A DNA stretch of 64,000 nucleotides from Thermosyntropha sp. (GCF_017656155.1 NZ_JACDOH010000001.1:62001-126000); one strand, 5' to 3'. Positions 43,112-56,920 are shown, counted from the first letter of the stretch. Translations and numbers: made by a program. Notes: generated by a model from the sequence alone, not told the origin.

Positions 43112-43858
43112 ATGTTAATGAGGAGAAAATATTTATGGGGATTTTTTTTGTTTTTATTTTTGTTTTCTTTTCCATTAAAAACCTGGGGAGCGGAGGCGGT
43201 GGTTGACTGGCAGGTTATTTTACATGATGACAGAAAAGTAAAAGAAAAAATAATTGTAAATGAACCTACTCGGGAAATAGCTGAGTTTTTTGGTATTAAA
43301 AATGATTTAAATCAGGAGAAATTGGTTAAGGAGAGAACGGCGGCAAGTTTTGAGGAGTATGCTGGGCTTTCTAGGAGTTTTCCGCTTAAAGTTGAGATAG
43401 AAAATCGCTTTTTGTGGGATAGGTATTTTATAGAAAGTAACTATAAAGAGAATGAGACTTTAGATTTTCTGATTAACGAAAGTGATATTATAAAATTTTC
43501 TATTAAAATACCAGGCGTAATTAAAAGTACTTGTGATGGAATAAAGCAGGGAGATGCGGTGGTTTGGAAAATTACGGACCAAAAAAAACCGGTCATTGGA
43601 GTAGAAGCCTTAGTTCCTAACGGATTTAATATTGCTTTGATTATTTTGGGTATTGGTTTTATGTTGGCCATTTTTTACCTTATAAATTCAATTGTGAAAG
43701 TTAATCGAATTATAGAAGAAGAATATAGTCTTGATAATATTGAATCTTTGTCATCTGATCGAAATCAGAAGAAACAGGATGAGGGAATGGCTAATATTTA
43801 TAGTTTGTCTGACATAAACGATGAAAATATTTTCCAAAGCGAAGATAAAGGGGATTGA
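43112..43858 (+). CDS. Predicted membrane protein between rplL and rpoB (DUF3153-like, tentative)
   Basis: A 248-residue protein with a signal or anchor segment (about residues 5-25), an outside domain to about residue 175, one membrane helix (FNIALIILGIGFMLAIFYLI) and a charged cytoplasmic tail of about 50 residues. The outside domain ends in a pattern, IPGVIKSTCDGIKQGDAVVW, reminiscent of DUF3153/LppM-type proteins, but this is weak evidence. ATGs at 43109, 43112 and 43118 are possible; 43112 is best spaced from GAAAGGT. Function unknown. Confidence 0.7.
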   Translation: MLMRRKYLWGFFLFLFLFSFPLKTWGAEAVVDWQVILHDDRKVKEKIIVNEPTREIAEFFGIKNDLNQEKLVKERTAASFEEYAGLSRSFPLKVEIENRFLWDRYFIESNYKENETLDFLINESDIIKFSIKIPGVIKSTCDGIKQGDAVVWKITDQKKPVIGVEALVPNGFNIALIILGIGFMLAIFYLINSIVKVNRIIEEEYSLDNIESLSSDRNQKKQDEGMANIYSLSDINDENIFQSEDKGD

Positions 43859-43866
43859 ATTTTTCC

Positions 43867-43895
43867 TTGATTTCATTTTTTTCTTGTGATAAAAT
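43867..43895 (+). promoter_or_regulatory. Promoter for rpoBC
   Basis: TTGATT (43867-43872), a 17-bp spacer and an extended -10 TGA-TAAAAT (-10 at 43890-43895). Confidence 0.65.
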
Positions 43896-44031
43896 TAATA
43901 ATTGCCATTATATTATCAGAAAAAGGCAGGGAAAGAATGGAGATTTGCTTCAGTAATTATTATTAAAAGCGAGGTTTAGGACAACCTTGCTTTTCACTCG
44001 TTTGGGAATAATTAGAAGGGGTGATTTTGCA

Positions 44032-47000
44032 TTGGCCCATATGCAGAAATTTGGAGGAGTCGAGAGACTGAGTTATTCACGAATTGTAGAAGCGATTGAA
44101 TTACCCAATCTAATCGAAATTCAGCTTAATTCTTACAAGTGGTTTTTAGAAAAAGGGCTTAGAGAAGTTTTAGAAGAGGTATTTCCTATTGCTGATTTTG
44201 CTGGAAATTTTGAGCTTGATTTTTTAGATTATAGTTTGGGAGAACCTAAATATTCAGTTAATGAGTGTAAGGAAAGAGATGTAAGCTATCAAGCGCCTTT
44301 AAAGTTAAAGGTCAGGTTGACGGAAAAAAGTACAGGTGAGATTCAAGAAACGGAAGTGTATATGGGCGATCTACCGCTTATGACTGAAAGAGGCACCTTT
44401 ATAATCAATGGTGCGGAAAGGGTGGTAGTTAGTCAGCTAGTAAAATCACCCGGGGTATATTTCAGCGATCGCCTGGATGTAGCAGGTAATGTTTTATATG
44501 GTGCTACGATTATTCCTAATCGCGGGGCCTGGTTTGAGCTGGAGATGGACAGTTCTGGTGCAGTATATGCCAGAATTGATAAGAATAGAAAATTAATTGT
44601 AACTGCCTTTTTACGTGCTTTAGGCTATGAAACTAATGACGATATTTTAAGGTTATATGATAATGATGAAACAATTCAGAAGACACTGGATAAAGACAAT
44701 ACTACTAACAAGAAGGATGCTTTAATTGAGTTTTACCGCCGATTGAGGCCTGGAGAAATGGCAACTGAGGATGCAGCAGAACAGCTTCTGCACAACCTTT
44801 TCTTTGATCCGCGTCGCTATGATTTAGCTAGTGTAGGAAGATACAAAATAAATAAAAAACTGGGCCTTGATATACCTGCTGAAACCAGACATCTTACTCC
44901 GGAAGATATTCTTGAAACTATACGATATCTTTTGAAACTTATAAAAGGCGAAGGGAAAACGGATGTAATCGATCATTTAGGCAATCGCAGGTTGCGTTCA
45001 ATTGGGGAACTTTTACAAAATCAGTTCCGTACTGGTTTAGTTCGGATGGAACGCGTAGTGCGTGAACGCATGAGTATTCATGATATTGAAAATTTGACTC
45101 CGCAGGTGCTTATAAATATACGGCCTATCAGCGCGGCAGTCAAGGAGTTTTTTGGCAGTTCTCAGCTGTCACAATTTATGGATCAAACCAACCCATTAGC
45201 AGAGCTTACCCACAAAAGAAGGCTTAGTGCATTGGGGCCTGGAGGACTTACCCGTGAGAGGGCAGGCTTTCAGGTGCGCGATGTTCACCATTCACACTAT
45301 GGCCGCATCTGTCCGATAGAAACCCCTGAAGGTCCTAATATCGGGCTTATTGGTTCTTTAGCTACTTTTGCACGGGTTAATGAGTTTGGTTTTATCGAAA
45401 CTCCGTATCGCAAAGTAGATAAAGATGCAAAACGCGTTTTAGATGAAATTGTATATCTTTCAGCAGATGAAGAAGAAGAATATATAGTAGCCCAGGCAAA
45501 CACCCCGGTAGATGAAAACGGTTATTTTATAGGTGATAGGATTGAAGCACGCCGTGGAGAAGAGATTATTGAAGTTCATCCTTCTCAGATAGATTATATG
45601 GATGTTTCACCTAAACAGGTGTTCAGTGTTGCTACATCTTTAATTCCTTTCCTGGAAAATGACGACGCTAACCGCGCTTTAATGGGTGCTAACATGCAGC
45701 GCCAGGCAGTTCCGCTTATTAAGACGGAAAGACCTTTGGTAGGAACTGGACTTGAATATAAAGCTGCCAAAGACTCAGGGGCAGTAGTTGTTTGCAAGAA
45801 AGGTGGAATTGTCAAGAAAGTAAGCGCTAATCGCATAGTTATTCAGAATGATGAAGGAAATCTGGACACCTATGAGCTTTTGAAATTTATGCGCTCTAAC
45901 CAGGGAACCTGCTATAATCAGCGCCCGATTGTAGAGGTAGGTCAGAGAGTAGAAGCGGATACTATTATAGCTGACGGTCCTAGTACTGATCAAGGCGAAT
46001 TGGCTTTGGGGAAAAATGTCCTGGTTGCTTTTATGCCCTGGGAAGGTTACAACTATGAAGATGCTATACTTCTGTCTGAACGCTTGGTAAAAGAAGATGT
46101 ATTTACATCTATTCATATTGAAGAATATGAATGTGAAGCTAGAGATACTAAATTGGGACCAGAGGAAATAACCCGCGAAATTCCCAATGTTTCGGAAGAT
46201 ATGCTTAAAAATTTAGATGAACACGGGATTATAAGGGTAGGCGCTGAAGTTAGACCTGATGACATTTTGGTTGGTAAGGTCACGCCTAAAGGAGAGACTG
46301 AGCTTACGCCGGAAGAACGCCTTTTAAGAGCTATATTTGGCGAAAAGGCGCGTGAAGTAAGGGATTCTTCACTTAGAGTGCCTCATGGTGAGGCTGGCAA
46401 AGTAGTAGCTGTTAAGAAATTTTCACGTGAAAATGGAGATGAACTTCCTCCAGGAGTAAATCAGCTGGTCCGGGTTTATATTGCCCAGAAGCGCAAGATA
46501 TCAGAAGGAGACAAAATGGCTGGGCGCCATGGTAACAAAGGGGTTATTTCACGTATAATGCCTGAAGAAGATATGCCTTTCTTGGCTGATGGAACTCCGG
46601 TGGATATTGTGTTGAATCCCTTAGGGGTACCTTCCCGAATGAACATTGGACAGATATTAGAATGTCATATGGGATGGGCAGCTAAAGAACTTGGTATTCA
46701 TATTGCTACACCGGTTTTTGACGGGGCTACTGAAGAGGATATCTTTGCAAAGCTTAAAGAGGCGGGATTGCCTGAAACCGGAAAAACTATACTTTATGAT
46801 GGGCGTACCGGAGAACCCTTCGATAATCCGGTGACCGTAGGAGTAGTTTATATGCTTAAGCTTGCTCACCTGGTTGATGACAAGATACACGCACGCTCGA
46901 TTGGACCATATTCATTAGTTACTCAGCAGCCGTTAGGTGGTAAGGCCCAGTTTGGTGGTCAACGCTTTGGAGAGATGGAAGTATGGGCTTTGGAAGCCTA

Positions 47001-47442
47001 TGGAGCTGCTTATACTCTGCAGGAGATATTAACTGTTAAGTCAGACGATGTTGTAGGAAGGCTTAAGACATATGAAGCAATCGTAAAGGGAGAAAATATA
47101 CCAGAGCCTGGAGTTCCAGAAGGTTTTAAAGTTCTTATAAAAGAGCTGCAGAGTTTGGCTCTTGATGTGAGAGTATTATCCGGAGATGATGAGGAAATTG
47201 AAATAAAAGAAGCAGATTATGAGGCAATGGAAGTAGATCGGGCACAGGACTTCGGCATAGAGTTACCTTTGTCCATAGCTACCGTAAACACTTCTAAACA
47301 AGAAACAGATGAACCTTCAGAAGACGCTGAGGAGGAAATAGATCCTGACGAGCTGGATATAATTCATGAATTAGGGGATCCTGCTGATGATTTAGTTTAT
47401 GAGAACGATGATGAGTTATTTCCCCTGAAGAAAAACAAATAA
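44032..47442 (+). CDS. rpoB: DNA-directed RNA polymerase subunit beta
   Basis: The beta subunit forms half of the catalytic cleft. I chose TTG at 44032, seven bases after AGAAGGGGTGA, giving 1136 residues beginning [16 protein letters not shown]. The rifampicin region reads [20 protein letters not shown], with the usual sensitive residues, so no resistance change is seen. The C-terminal signature [20 protein letters not shown] is intact. The acidic C-terminal tail (after about residue 1090) is long. Confidence 0.97.
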   Translation: MAHMQKFGGVERLSYSRIVEAIELPNLIEIQLNSYKWFLEKGLREVLEEVFPIADFAGNFELDFLDYSLGEPKYSVNECKERDVSYQAPLKLKVRLTEKSTGEIQETEVYMGDLPLMTERGTFIINGAERVVVSQLVKSPGVYFSDRLDVAGNVLYGATIIPNRGAWFELEMDSSGAVYARIDKNRKLIVTAFLRALGYETNDDILRLYDNDETIQKTLDKDNTTNKKDALIEFYRRLRPGEMATEDAAEQLLHNLFFDPRRYDLASVGRYKINKKLGLDIPAETRHLTPEDILETIRYLLKLIKGEGKTDVIDHLGNRRLRSIGELLQNQFRTGLVRMERVVRERMSIHDIENLTPQVLINIRPISAAVKEFFGSSQLSQFMDQTNPLAELTHKRRLSALGPGGLTRERAGFQVRDVHHSHYGRICPIETPEGPNIGLIGSLATFARVNEFGFIETPYRKVDKDAKRVLDEIVYLSADEEEEYIVAQANTPVDENGYFIGDRIEARRGEEIIEVHPSQIDYMDVSPKQVFSVATSLIPFLENDDANRALMGANMQRQAVPLIKTERPLVGTGLEYKAAKDSGAVVVCKKGGIVKKVSANRIVIQNDEGNLDTYELLKFMRSNQGTCYNQRPIVEVGQRVEADTIIADGPSTDQGELALGKNVLVAFMPWEGYNYEDAILLSERLVKEDVFTSIHIEEYECEARDTKLGPEEITREIPNVSEDMLKNLDEHGIIRVGAEVRPDDILVGKVTPKGETELTPEERLLRAIFGEKAREVRDSSLRVPHGEAGKVVAVKKFSRENGDELPPGVNQLVRVYIAQKRKISEGDKMAGRHGNKGVISRIMPEEDMPFLADGTPVDIVLNPLGVPSRMNIGQILECHMGWAAKELGIHIATPVFDGATEEDIFAKLKEAGLPETGKTILYDGRTGEPFDNPVTVGVVYMLKLAHLVDDKIHARSIGPYSLVTQQPLGGKAQFGGQRFGEMEVWALEAYGAAYTLQEILTVKSDDVVGRLKTYEAIVKGENIPEPGVPEGFKVLIKELQSLALDVRVLSGDDEEIEIKEADYEAMEVDRAQDFGIELPLSIATVNTSKQETDEPSEDAEEEIDPDELDIIHELGDPADDLVYENDDELFPLKKNK

Positions 47443-47496
47443 TTTAAGGGCTCGCACTTAGGAAGGGCAACAATCTTCTGGAAGGGAGAGACTAAT

Positions 47497-50400
47497 TTGT
47501 TGGATGTAAATAATTTTGAACGCATAAAAATATCTCTGGCTTCTCCAGAGCAAATCCGTTCCTGGAGCAGCGGGGAGGTAAAAAAACCGGAGACCATAAA
47601 TTACCGCACCTTAAGGCCGGAAAAAGAAGGGTTGTTTTGTGAAAAGATTTTTGGACCGGTAAAAGATTGGGAATGTCACTGTGGTAAATATAAAAGGGTT
47701 CGGCATAAGGGAATAGTATGTGATCGCTGCGGCGTTGAAGTTACTACATCTAAAGTACGCCGTGAAAGAATGGGGCATATTGAACTGGCTGCTCCTGTAT
47801 GCCATATTTGGTATTTGAAGGGGATTCCGAGCCGAATAGGGCTTCTTCTTGACATATCCCCTAAGGTTTTAGAAAAAGTAATTTATTTTGTTAATTATAT
47901 AGTTATAGATTCAGGCGACACACCTCTTTTAAAGAAACAATTGCTGACAGAAAAGGAATACCGGGAAAGCAAGGAAAAATATGGAGATGCTTTTAAGGCT
48001 GGGATAGGAGCTGAAGCGGTAAAAATATTATTGCAGGAAATTAATTTAGAACAGCTTTCAGCAGAATTAAAGGAAGAAATAGCAAATAGCACAGGACAGC
48101 GTAAAGCAAGAGCTATAAAAAGGTTAGAGGTAGTTGAGTCTTTTCGTCTATCAGGAAATAAGCCGGAGTGGATGATATTGGATGTCCTGCCTGTGATACC
48201 GCCTGAACTTCGGCCTATGGTTCAGTTGGATGGAGGGCGTTTTGCTACTTCTGATTTAAATGATCTTTATCGTCGGGTTATAAATCGCAACAATCGCTTA
48301 AAAAGGCTTATTGATTTAGGAGCCCCTGATATAATAGTTCGCAATGAAAAGCGTATGCTGCAGGAAGCGGTTGATGCCCTGATTGACAATGGAAGAAGAG
48401 GAAGACCGGTGACCGGTCCTGGCAATCGTCCCTTAAAATCTTTGAGCGATATGCTTAAAGGTAAGCAAGGGCGTTTCCGCCAGAACCTTTTGGGAAAAAG
48501 GGTCGATTACTCGGGACGTTCAGTTATAGTTGTAGGACCAAAGCTTAAAATGCATCAGTGCGGACTTCCAAAGGAAATGGCATTGGAACTTTTTAAGCCT
48601 TTCGTAATGAAGAAACTGGTTGACAGAGGTTTGGCCAGTAACATTAAAAGTGCTAAAAAGATGGTGGAACGTGGACGGGATGAAGTATGGGATATATTGG
48701 AAGATGTTATTAAAGAACATCCCGTGCTTTTAAACCGTGCTCCAACTTTGCACAGACTTGGTATTCAGGCTTTTGAGCCTATATTGGTTGAAGGTAGAGC
48801 TCTGCAGCTTCATCCGTTAGTATGTACTGCGTATAATGCAGACTTTGACGGTGATCAGATGGCAGTCCATGTGCCGCTTTCGGCAGAAGCTCAAACTGAG
48901 GCCAGACTCCTTATGCTGGCCAGCAATAACGTTTTAAATCCTAAGGATGGGAAACCGGTAGTAACACCTACGCAGGATATGGTTATAGGTATTTACTATC
49001 TCACTTACATGAGCAAAGAGGACTGGGCTAATGAAAATCCAAGGGCATTCAGTTCGCCTGAAGAGGCGATAATGGCCTATAATTCAGGTGTTGTACGTCT
49101 GCATGAAAAGATAAAGGTTCGTTTGAGACTTCCCGTGAAGACAGGAATTGACTTTCTCAAGGATCCTGATCCGGTTTACCAGGAAAAGATTATTGAGACT
49201 TCGGTAGGAAGGGTAATTTTAAATGAGATTATTCCTGACAGTTTAGGTTACTATAATGAAGTAATCGATAAGAAAAAGCTTGGGAACATAGTGTATGATT
49301 GTTATCGCTTGGAAGGAAATGCTATAACAGCACAGATGCTGGATGGCCTTAAGGAGTTAGGATATAAATTCAGCACCAGAGCTGGTATAAGTGTAGGATT
49401 AGTCGATTTTAAAACTCCGGAAGAGAAAGCCCGCATAATTGCAGAAGCAGATAAGGAAGTAGATTCTATACAGGATGATTATATGAGAGGGCTTATAAAT
49501 GATGAAGAAAGGCATGAACAGATAGTAAAAATTTGGAATGAAGCTACTGATAAAGTAACTGAAGCATTAAAGAACTCTCTCCCTGAAGATAACCCGGTAT
49601 TTATGATGGCTATATCCGGTGCACGCGGTAACATGCAGCAGATAAGACAGCTTGCCGGTATGCGCGGCCTCATGGCTGACCCTTCAGGCAAAATTATTGA
49701 CTTGCCTATTAAGGCTAATTTCCGTGAAGGGCTTACTGTTTTGGAATACTTTATATCGACTCATGGAGCACGAAAAGGATTGGCAGATACCGCGTTGAGA
49801 ACAGCTGACTCAGGGTATCTCACCCGCAGATTGGTTGATGTATCGCAGGATGTAATCGTTCGGGAAGAGGATTGTGGAACTTTAGAAGGTATATGGGTAG
49901 AAAAGATAATGGAAGGTTCGCAGCTTATTGAACCGCTGCATCAGCGTATAATCGGAAGGGTATCGGTTGATACAATTGTTCATCCAGAAACTGGAGAAGT
50001 TCTGGTAAAAGAGAATACCATGATAGACGATGAAACTGGATATGCTATAGAAAAAGCTGGTATTGAGAGAGTAAAAATAAGGTCGGTGCTTACCTGTAAA
50101 ACTAAACACGGTGTATGTCAGAAGTGTTATGGACGCAACCTGGCTACTGGATATGAAGTAGAAATAGGGGAAGCAGTTGGAACATTGGCTGCGCAATCTA
50201 TAGGAGAGCCGGGAACTCAGCTTACCATGCGTACTTTCCACACCGGCGGAATTGCCGGAGAAGATATTACCCGAGGGCTTCCGAGGGTTGAAGAACTCTT
50301 TGAAGTGCGCAAACCTAAAGGGCAGGCGGTAGTGGCAGAAGTCAGTGGTAGAGTGCACTTTGTTGAAAATAAAGGAAAGCGCGAGGTTGAGATAATCGGC

Positions 50401-51012
50401 GATAATGGTGAAGTGTTGGCAAGTTATCCGATTCACTATGGTTCCAAGCTTAAAGTGGGAGAAGGCGATTATGTAGAGATAGGGGATGCCTTAACTGAAG
50501 GACCTTTAAATCCGCATGATATTTTAAATACTAAAGGACTGCAGGCGGTACAGAGATATCTTTTACAGGAAGTTCAGAAGGTTTATAGGTCACAAGGTGT
50601 TGATATAAATGACAAGCATATTGAAATAATGATCCGCCAGATGCTCAAGAAAGTGCGGGTAGAAGATGCTGGAGATACCAACCTGTTACCGGGATCTTTT
50701 GTAGACATTGCTACTTTTGAAGAAGAAAATCTTAAGGCAATAAAAGCCGGAAAATTACCGGCTGTTTGTAAACCGGTACTCCTTGGTATTACCAAAGCAT
50801 CGCTTAATACCGAGTCATTCCTGTCGGCAGCTTCATTCCAGGAAACTACTAAAGTTTTAACTGAAGCTGCGATAAAAGGAAAAGTAGATAAGCTTATTGG
50901 GCTCAAAGAAAATGTTATAATAGGTAAATTGATCCCGGCAGGAACGGGATACCCGATTTACAAAAAAGTAAATATTTACAAAAAAGAAGAAACTGAAGCT
51001 GAAGAGCAATAG
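47497..51012 (+). CDS. rpoC: DNA-directed RNA polymerase subunit beta'
   Basis: The 1171-residue beta' subunit has the N-terminal zinc-binding cysteines (CHCGKYK...CDRCGVEV), the catalytic [12 protein letters not shown] triad of aspartates, and the bridge/trigger helices ([23 protein letters not shown]). Its second zinc site cysteines ([19 protein letters not shown]) are present. The start is TTG at 47497 (followed by a second TTG at 47500) after GGAAGGGAGAG. Confidence 0.97.
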   Translation: MLDVNNFERIKISLASPEQIRSWSSGEVKKPETINYRTLRPEKEGLFCEKIFGPVKDWECHCGKYKRVRHKGIVCDRCGVEVTTSKVRRERMGHIELAAPVCHIWYLKGIPSRIGLLLDISPKVLEKVIYFVNYIVIDSGDTPLLKKQLLTEKEYRESKEKYGDAFKAGIGAEAVKILLQEINLEQLSAELKEEIANSTGQRKARAIKRLEVVESFRLSGNKPEWMILDVLPVIPPELRPMVQLDGGRFATSDLNDLYRRVINRNNRLKRLIDLGAPDIIVRNEKRMLQEAVDALIDNGRRGRPVTGPGNRPLKSLSDMLKGKQGRFRQNLLGKRVDYSGRSVIVVGPKLKMHQCGLPKEMALELFKPFVMKKLVDRGLASNIKSAKKMVERGRDEVWDILEDVIKEHPVLLNRAPTLHRLGIQAFEPILVEGRALQLHPLVCTAYNADFDGDQMAVHVPLSAEAQTEARLLMLASNNVLNPKDGKPVVTPTQDMVIGIYYLTYMSKEDWANENPRAFSSPEEAIMAYNSGVVRLHEKIKVRLRLPVKTGIDFLKDPDPVYQEKIIETSVGRVILNEIIPDSLGYYNEVIDKKKLGNIVYDCYRLEGNAITAQMLDGLKELGYKFSTRAGISVGLVDFKTPEEKARIIAEADKEVDSIQDDYMRGLINDEERHEQIVKIWNEATDKVTEALKNSLPEDNPVFMMAISGARGNMQQIRQLAGMRGLMADPSGKIIDLPIKANFREGLTVLEYFISTHGARKGLADTALRTADSGYLTRRLVDVSQDVIVREEDCGTLEGIWVEKIMEGSQLIEPLHQRIIGRVSVDTIVHPETGEVLVKENTMIDDETGYAIEKAGIERVKIRSVLTCKTKHGVCQKCYGRNLATGYEVEIGEAVGTLAAQSIGEPGTQLTMRTFHTGGIAGEDITRGLPRVEELFEVRKPKGQAVVAEVSGRVHFVENKGKREVEIIGDNGEVLASYPIHYGSKLKVGEGDYVEIGDALTEGPLNPHDILNTKGLQAVQRYLLQEVQKVYRSQGVDINDKHIEIMIRQMLKKVRVEDAGDTNLLPGSFVDIATFEEENLKAIKAGKLPAVCKPVLLGITKASLNTESFLSAASFQETTKVLTEAAIKGKVDKLIGLKENVIIGKLIPAGTGYPIYKKVNIYKKEETEAEEQ

Positions 51013-51072
51013 ATTGTGCAAAATAGCTGATATGGAGATGAAATGTTCAATTTATCCTGTTGAACAAAATAT

Positions 51073-51102
51073 TTGACTTATAAAGGAGCCAAATGCTACA
51101 AT
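51073..51102 (+). promoter_or_regulatory. Promoter for the str operon
   Basis: TTGACT (51073-51078), an 18-bp spacer and an extended -10 TGC-TACAAT (-10 at 51097-51102). Confidence 0.65.
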
Positions 51103-51176
51103 ATCTAAGTGTGTGTGGCAAATAAGCTCGAATATTGTGTGCTGCTCAGCTTAAACGGTCAGAGGAGGGTGGAAGG

Positions 51177-51425
51177 TTGGCCTTAACGGAACTTAAGGGC
51201 GCTCCGAAGGTGGTTGGGGCTAAGCAGGTAAAGAAAGCTATTGCCAAGGGAAATGCTAGGAAAGTTTATATTGCCTGTGATGCTGAACCTCATGTCACAG
51301 AGCCTATTAAGGCTCTGTGTGCAGAAAAGAATATTGAGATTGAAATGGTAGATAGCATGGAGATATTAGGTCATACATGCGGGATTGAAGTGGGTTCAGC
51401 CGCAGTTGCTATAATTGATGAATAA
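51177..51425 (+). CDS. L7Ae-family ribosomal protein (YbxF-like)
   Basis: A kink-turn RNA-binding protein; the Bacillus homologue binds k-turns and the ribosome. The 82-residue product shows VVGAKQVKKAIAKGNARKVY and the C-terminal HTCGIEVGSAAVAII block. The start is TTG at 51177 after AGGAGGGTGG, which gives exactly the family length; a longer in-frame version from 51135 has a non-homologous N-terminus. Linkage rpoC-ybxF-rpsL is as in Bacillus. Confidence 0.92.
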   Translation: MALTELKGAPKVVGAKQVKKAIAKGNARKVYIACDAEPHVTEPIKALCAEKNIEIEMVDSMEILGHTCGIEVGSAAVAIIDE

Positions 51426-51446
51426 CCCGGGGAAGGAGGTGCAAGG

Positions 51447-52309
<863 letters not shown>

Positions 52310-52335
52310 AGGAATGAAGCGAGGAGTGGTTACGA

Positions 52336-54423
52336 GTGCCTGATGATTGCAGGCTGTCTGCCATAAGGAATATAGGTATAATGGCGCATATTGATGCCGG
52401 CAAGACTACTACAACTGAGAGAATGCTTTATTATACTGGCAAAGTTCATAAGATGGGCGAAGTAGATAAAGGTACTGCCACCATGGATTGGATGATGCAG
52501 GAGCAGGAAAGAGGGATAACTATTACCTCTGCTGCTACTACATGTTGGTGGAAGGATCATATAATTAATATTATCGACACGCCCGGACATGTGGACTTTA
52601 CAGTCGAGGTAGAAAGGTCTTTAAGGGTGCTTGATGGGGCGATTGCGATATTTTGTGCTGTAGCCGGTGTCCAGCCTCAATCAGAAACGGTATGGCGCCA
52701 GGCAGATAAATACCATGTCCCTCGCATTGCGTATGTGAATAAGATGGACCGTATCGGAGCTGATTTTTTCAGAGTAATAAAAATGATGGAGGAAAACCTA
52801 GGTTGCACTCCTCTGCCAGTTCAGCTTCCGATAGGTGCTGAAGATTCCTTTTTAGGAGTAATCGATTTAATTCGCATGGTTGCTTATGTTTATGATACAG
52901 ATGAATTTGGTGAAAGCTATACGATAAGGCAGCTTAGCGAAGAGGAGATGCTCTATGCTGAGGAGCATAGAAATTTCATTTTGGAAAAGCTTTCTGAATA
53001 TGATGATGATATTTTAGAAGAGTATTTGGAAGGGAAAGAGATTTCACCTGACAAAATTATAAGTTCTTTGAGAAAACAGGTAATAGCTAATAAACTGATT
53101 CCAGTGCTTTGTGGTTCTTCTTTTAAAAACAAGGGTGTCCAGATGCTACTTGATGCGGTAGTTGATTATCTCCCATCGCCGTTGGATCTTCCTCCTGTAA
53201 AGGGAAAGGAACCTGAAAGTGGAGAAGAAGTTGAATTTAAAACCGATCCTGATGAGTCTTTATGTGCTCTAGCCTTTAAGGTTATGAGTGATCCTTATGT
53301 AGGAAAGTTGACTTATTTAAGAATTTATTCTGGAACCTTAAGGGTTGGAATGCAGGTTTTAAATGTTGGTAAAGATAAAAAAGAACGCATAACCAAGATT
53401 TTGAAAATGCATGCTAACCACAGGGAAGAAATAGCTGTGGCCAGAGCAGGCGATATTGTAGCAGGGGTAGGTTTAAAGGAGACGGTAACGGGAGATACCT
53501 TGTGTCTGGAAAATAAAATTGCTCTTTTAGAACCGATGAGTTTTCCTGAGCCAGTAATAGATGTAGCAATAGAGCCAAAGACTAAAGCAGACCAAGATAA
53601 GATTAGCGAAAGTTTGATGAGGATTGCAGAAGAAGATCCTACTTTTAGAGCCCGGATTGATCCGGAGACAGGGCAGACTATTATATCGGGAATGGGAGAG
53701 CTGCATCTGGAGATTATTGTTGACAGGCTCCTGCGCGAATTTAAGGTTAATGCCAATATTGGAAATCCCCAGGTAACCTATAAGGAAACTGTAAGAAAAA
53801 GCGCGCGCGGAGAGTTTAAATTGGAAAAACAGGTAGGAGGAAAAGGACAGTATGCCCATGTTATCCTGGAAGTTACACCTTTAGAAGAAGGACAGGGTAG
53901 GAGATTTGTCGATAAGTCTTCTCCTGAAGAGATCCCGCGCGAATTTGTTGAACCTATCAAAGCTGGAATTATGGAGTCTTTGCAAGCAGGTATACTGGCT
54001 GGATATCCAGTTGATGACCTGGAAGTTGTTCTTTTAGGCGGTTCTTATCATGATGAGGATTCCAATGAACAGTCCTTTAAGGTAGCAGCCAACATAGCTA
54101 TTAAAGAGGCTTTACAAAATGCAAGTCCTTGTTTATTGGAGCCTATTATGGATATAGAGATAATAAGCCCAGAAGAATATGTTGGGGATATAATATCTGA
54201 CCTTAATACTAGACGCGGCAGGATTTATGCACTGGATGAAAATCGTGAAAGCAAAATAGTAAAAGCTACTGTACCACTCTCTGAAACCTTTGGTTATGCT
54301 ACCAGTTTAAGGTCTATAAGTCAGGGAAGAGCTACTTTTTCAATGCATATTAAAGATTATGCTGAGGTGCCTGAAAATAAAAGCCGGGAAATCATTGCCA
54401 AGAGATATGGATTACCTGTTTAA
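52336..54423 (+). CDS. fusA: Elongation factor G
   Basis: EF-G drives ribosomal translocation. The 695 residues contain G1 AHIDAGKT, the switch [13 protein letters not shown]3 DTPGHVDF and G4 NKMDR, followed by domains II-V. The start is GTG at 52336 after GAGGAGTGG. The N-terminus ([13 protein letters not shown]) and the [10 protein letters not shown] segment differ somewhat from the commonest EF-G sequences, but the position in the str operon supports the main translocase. Confidence 0.96.
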   Translation: MPDDCRLSAIRNIGIMAHIDAGKTTTTERMLYYTGKVHKMGEVDKGTATMDWMMQEQERGITITSAATTCWWKDHIINIIDTPGHVDFTVEVERSLRVLDGAIAIFCAVAGVQPQSETVWRQADKYHVPRIAYVNKMDRIGADFFRVIKMMEENLGCTPLPVQLPIGAEDSFLGVIDLIRMVAYVYDTDEFGESYTIRQLSEEEMLYAEEHRNFILEKLSEYDDDILEEYLEGKEISPDKIISSLRKQVIANKLIPVLCGSSFKNKGVQMLLDAVVDYLPSPLDLPPVKGKEPESGEEVEFKTDPDESLCALAFKVMSDPYVGKLTYLRIYSGTLRVGMQVLNVGKDKKERITKILKMHANHREEIAVARAGDIVAGVGLKETVTGDTLCLENKIALLEPMSFPEPVIDVAIEPKTKADQDKISESLMRIAEEDPTFRARIDPETGQTIISGMGELHLEIIVDRLLREFKVNANIGNPQVTYKETVRKSARGEFKLEKQVGGKGQYAHVILEVTPLEEGQGRRFVDKSSPEEIPREFVEPIKAGIMESLQAGILAGYPVDDLEVVLLGGSYHDEDSNEQSFKVAANIAIKEALQNASPCLLEPIMDIEIISPEEYVGDIISDLNTRRGRIYALDENRESKIVKATVPLSETFGYATSLRSISQGRATFSMHIKDYAEVPENKSREIIAKRYGLPV

Positions 54424-54479
54424 GCTATGTATTTATTAGGTAGGTACAGAGAAAAACTGAAAGGAAAGGTGAGAGACTG

Positions 54480-55682
54480 ATGGCAAAGGCAAAATTTGAG
54501 AGAACCAAACCTCATCTTAATATTGGAACCATAGGCCACGTAGACCATGGTAAGACAACCTTGACAGCAGCAATAACCCTGGTGCTTTCCAAAGCAGGTG
54601 GGGCACAGGCAACTTCTTATGATGAAATTGATAAAGCGCCGGAGGAAAGAGAAAGAGGAATAACCATCAACACAGCACATGTTGAATATGAGACTGAGAA
54701 GAGACATTATGCACACGTAGACTGCCCGGGACATGCAGACTACATAAAGAACATGATCACCGGGGCAGCCCAGATGGATGGAGCAATACTGGTAGTAAGT
54801 GCAGCAGATGGACCGATGCCGCAGACGAGAGAGCATATACTTTTATCGAGACAGGTAGGGGTTCCGTATATAGTAGTATTTATGAACAAAGTAGACATGG
54901 TAGATGATGAAGAATTATTAGAACTGGTAGAGATGGAAATCAGAGATTTGTTAAATGAATATGAATTTCCTGGAGATGAAGTTCCCATAATAAAAGGATC
55001 TGGATTAAAGGCATTAGAATGTGGATGTGGCAGCAGAGAGTGTGAATGGTGTGGGCGCATATGGGAGTTAATGGATGCAGTGGATGAATATGTTCCGCAG
55101 CCAGAGAGACCGAAAGATCAACCATTCCTGATGCCGATAGAAGACGTATTTACCATAACCGGAAGAGGAACAGTAACCACAGGAAGAGTAGAAAGAGGAA
55201 TGATAAAAGTAGGAGACGAAGTAGAGATAGTAGGTCTTAGAGAAGAGACCAAGAAGACAGTATGTACAGGAGTAGAAATGTTCCGGAAGATACTGGACTA
55301 TGCTGAAGCGGGAGATAATATAGGGACCTTGTTAAGAGGAGTAGACAGAAAAGAAGTAGAAAGAGGAATGGTATTAGCAAAGCCAGGCAGCATAAATCCG
55401 CATACCAAATTCAGCGCAGAGGTATATGTTTTGACCAAGGAAGAAGGGGGGAGACACACTCCGTTCTTCAGTGGATACAGACCGCAGTTTTATTTCAGAA
55501 CAACTGATGTAACCGGTGTAATCACCTTGCCAGAAGGAGTAGAGATGGTAATGCCCGGGGACAATGTTCAGATGAGCATAGAATTGATAACCCCGATAGC
55601 AATAGAAGAAGGTTTAAGATTTGCGATAAGAGAAGGTGGAAGAACAGTTGGTGCTGGTGTTGTTACTGCTATAAATGAATAA
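54480..55682 (+). CDS. tuf: Elongation factor Tu, copy 2, with four-cysteine insert
   Basis: The str-operon copy of EF-Tu. It encodes the same 400 residues as the gene at 38199, including the Cys181/183/188/191 segment (bases 55020-55052). DNA identity extends 17 bases upstream of the ATG, covering the ribosome site, and only two bases past the stop; flanks are unrelated. That points to recent gene conversion. The position after fusA marks it as the ancestral locus. Confidence 0.97.
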   Translation: MAKAKFERTKPHLNIGTIGHVDHGKTTLTAAITLVLSKAGGAQATSYDEIDKAPEERERGITINTAHVEYETEKRHYAHVDCPGHADYIKNMITGAAQMDGAILVVSAADGPMPQTREHILLSRQVGVPYIVVFMNKVDMVDDEELLELVEMEIRDLLNEYEFPGDEVPIIKGSGLKALECGCGSRECEWCGRIWELMDAVDEYVPQPERPKDQPFLMPIEDVFTITGRGTVTTGRVERGMIKVGDEVEIVGLREETKKTVCTGVEMFRKILDYAEAGDNIGTLLRGVDRKEVERGMVLAKPGSINPHTKFSAEVYVLTKEEGGRHTPFFSGYRPQFYFRTTDVTGVITLPEGVEMVMPGDNVQMSIELITPIAIEEGLRFAIREGGRTVGAGVVTAINE

Positions 55683-55684
55683 TT

Positions 55685-55730
55685 GTAGGTAAACCTGATC
55701 GTTTCAATGAACGATCAGGTTCATTCCTAC
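55685..55730 (+). other. Hairpin after tuf copy 2
   Basis: A perfect 12-bp stem, aacctgatcgtt (55692-55703) with aacgatcaggtt (55710-55721), enclosed by gtagg/cctac (55685-55689, 55726-55730). No T-run follows, so it may be a processing or partial termination signal between the str and S10 operons rather than a full terminator. Confidence 0.55.
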
Positions 55731-55785
55731 CAAACACCAGGACGCGTGTAAATGAAAAAGCCATTCTAAGGAGGTTAATATAGGA

Positions 55786-56097
55786 GTGGGTAGCAAGCAA
55801 AAAGTAAGAATCAAGTTGAAAGCTTTTGATCATAAGCTGCTTGATCAGTCCTCACAGAAAATCGTTGAAACGGCAAAAAAGAATGGCTCCCGGGTTTCTG
55901 GGCCTATTCCTTTGCCAACAGAAAGAACTATTTATACTATTTTGAGATCTCCTCATGTAAACAAGGATTCGCGCGAACAGTTTGAAATGAGGACTCACAA
56001 ACGCCTTATAGATATATTAGATCCTAACCCTAAAACTATTGATGCTTTGATGCACTTAGACCTGCCTTCCGGAGTGGATATCGAAATTAAGTTATAA
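55786..56097 (+). CDS. rpsJ: 30S ribosomal protein S10
   Basis: First gene of the S10 operon and also the NusE antitermination partner of NusB. The start is GTG at 55786, nine bases after AAGGAGGT; 103 residues with [20 protein letters not shown] and [20 protein letters not shown]. Confidence 0.97.
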   Translation: MGSKQKVRIKLKAFDHKLLDQSSQKIVETAKKNGSRVSGPIPLPTERTIYTILRSPHVNKDSREQFEMRTHKRLIDILDPNPKTIDALMHLDLPSGVDIEIKL

Positions 56098-56220
56098 TCG
56101 GTAAAGGACAAGAGCTAAAAGACTAGTGGGTTTTGAGGTCTTAAGGCGGGTGCAAAGAGAGATGTGAAGTTGGATATCCCACTTCCAACCAATCACAAAG
56201 AATGATAGGAGGTAAATAAG

Positions 56221-56859
56221 GTGGCAAAAGATGTAAAAAAAGGCATTTTGGGAATCAAAATCGGTATGACCCAGATATTTGATGAGAATGGGAAGGCTAT
56301 ACCGGTTACCGTAGTGGAGGCAGGTCCCTGTACTGTTCTGCAAAAGAAAAAAGTAGAAACAGATGGTTATAATGCTATTCAGGTAGGCTTTTACAACCTA
56401 AAAGAAAAGAAGGTAAATAAGCCTTTAAAGGGACATTTCAAGAAAGCCAATGTCAAGCCTTTAAGGTATATAAAAGAATTCAGGGTAAATGATGTTGATG
56501 CTTATGAAATTGGACAGGAAATTAATGTTGGGATTTTTGAACCCGGGGATTTGGTAGACGTTGTGGGAACTTCCAAAGGTAAAGGTTTTGCAGGTGGAGT
56601 GAAAAGACATAACTTCGCCCGCGGATCAATGGGTCATGGATCCAAATATCACCGCCGTCCAGGTTCATTAGGAGCAAAAGGACCGGCACGCGTATTTAAG
56701 GGCCGCAAACTTCCTGGTAGACTTGGTGGAACCCGGGTAACTGTTCAGGGCTTGAAGGTAGTAAAAGTCTATCCGGAAAGAAATCTTATTCTTATTAAAG
56801 GTGCAATTCCAGGGCCCAAAAGAGGTCTGGTTATGATAAAGGACTCAGTTAAAGCATAA
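56221..56859 (+). CDS. rplC: 50S ribosomal protein L3
   Basis: An early-assembly protein reaching the peptidyl-transferase centre. GTG start at 56221 behind AGGAGGT; 212 residues with [18 protein letters not shown] and the loop [20 protein letters not shown]. Confidence 0.97.
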   Translation: MAKDVKKGILGIKIGMTQIFDENGKAIPVTVVEAGPCTVLQKKKVETDGYNAIQVGFYNLKEKKVNKPLKGHFKKANVKPLRYIKEFRVNDVDAYEIGQEINVGIFEPGDLVDVVGTSKGKGFAGGVKRHNFARGSMGHGSKYHRRPGSLGAKGPARVFKGRKLPGRLGGTRVTVQGLKVVKVYPERNLILIKGAIPGPKRGLVMIKDSVKA

Positions 56860-56920
56860 AGTCATTAGCACCGAAAAATTTAGCTAATTGACTGGAAGTG
56901 GAAAAGAGGAGGTTGTGAAA

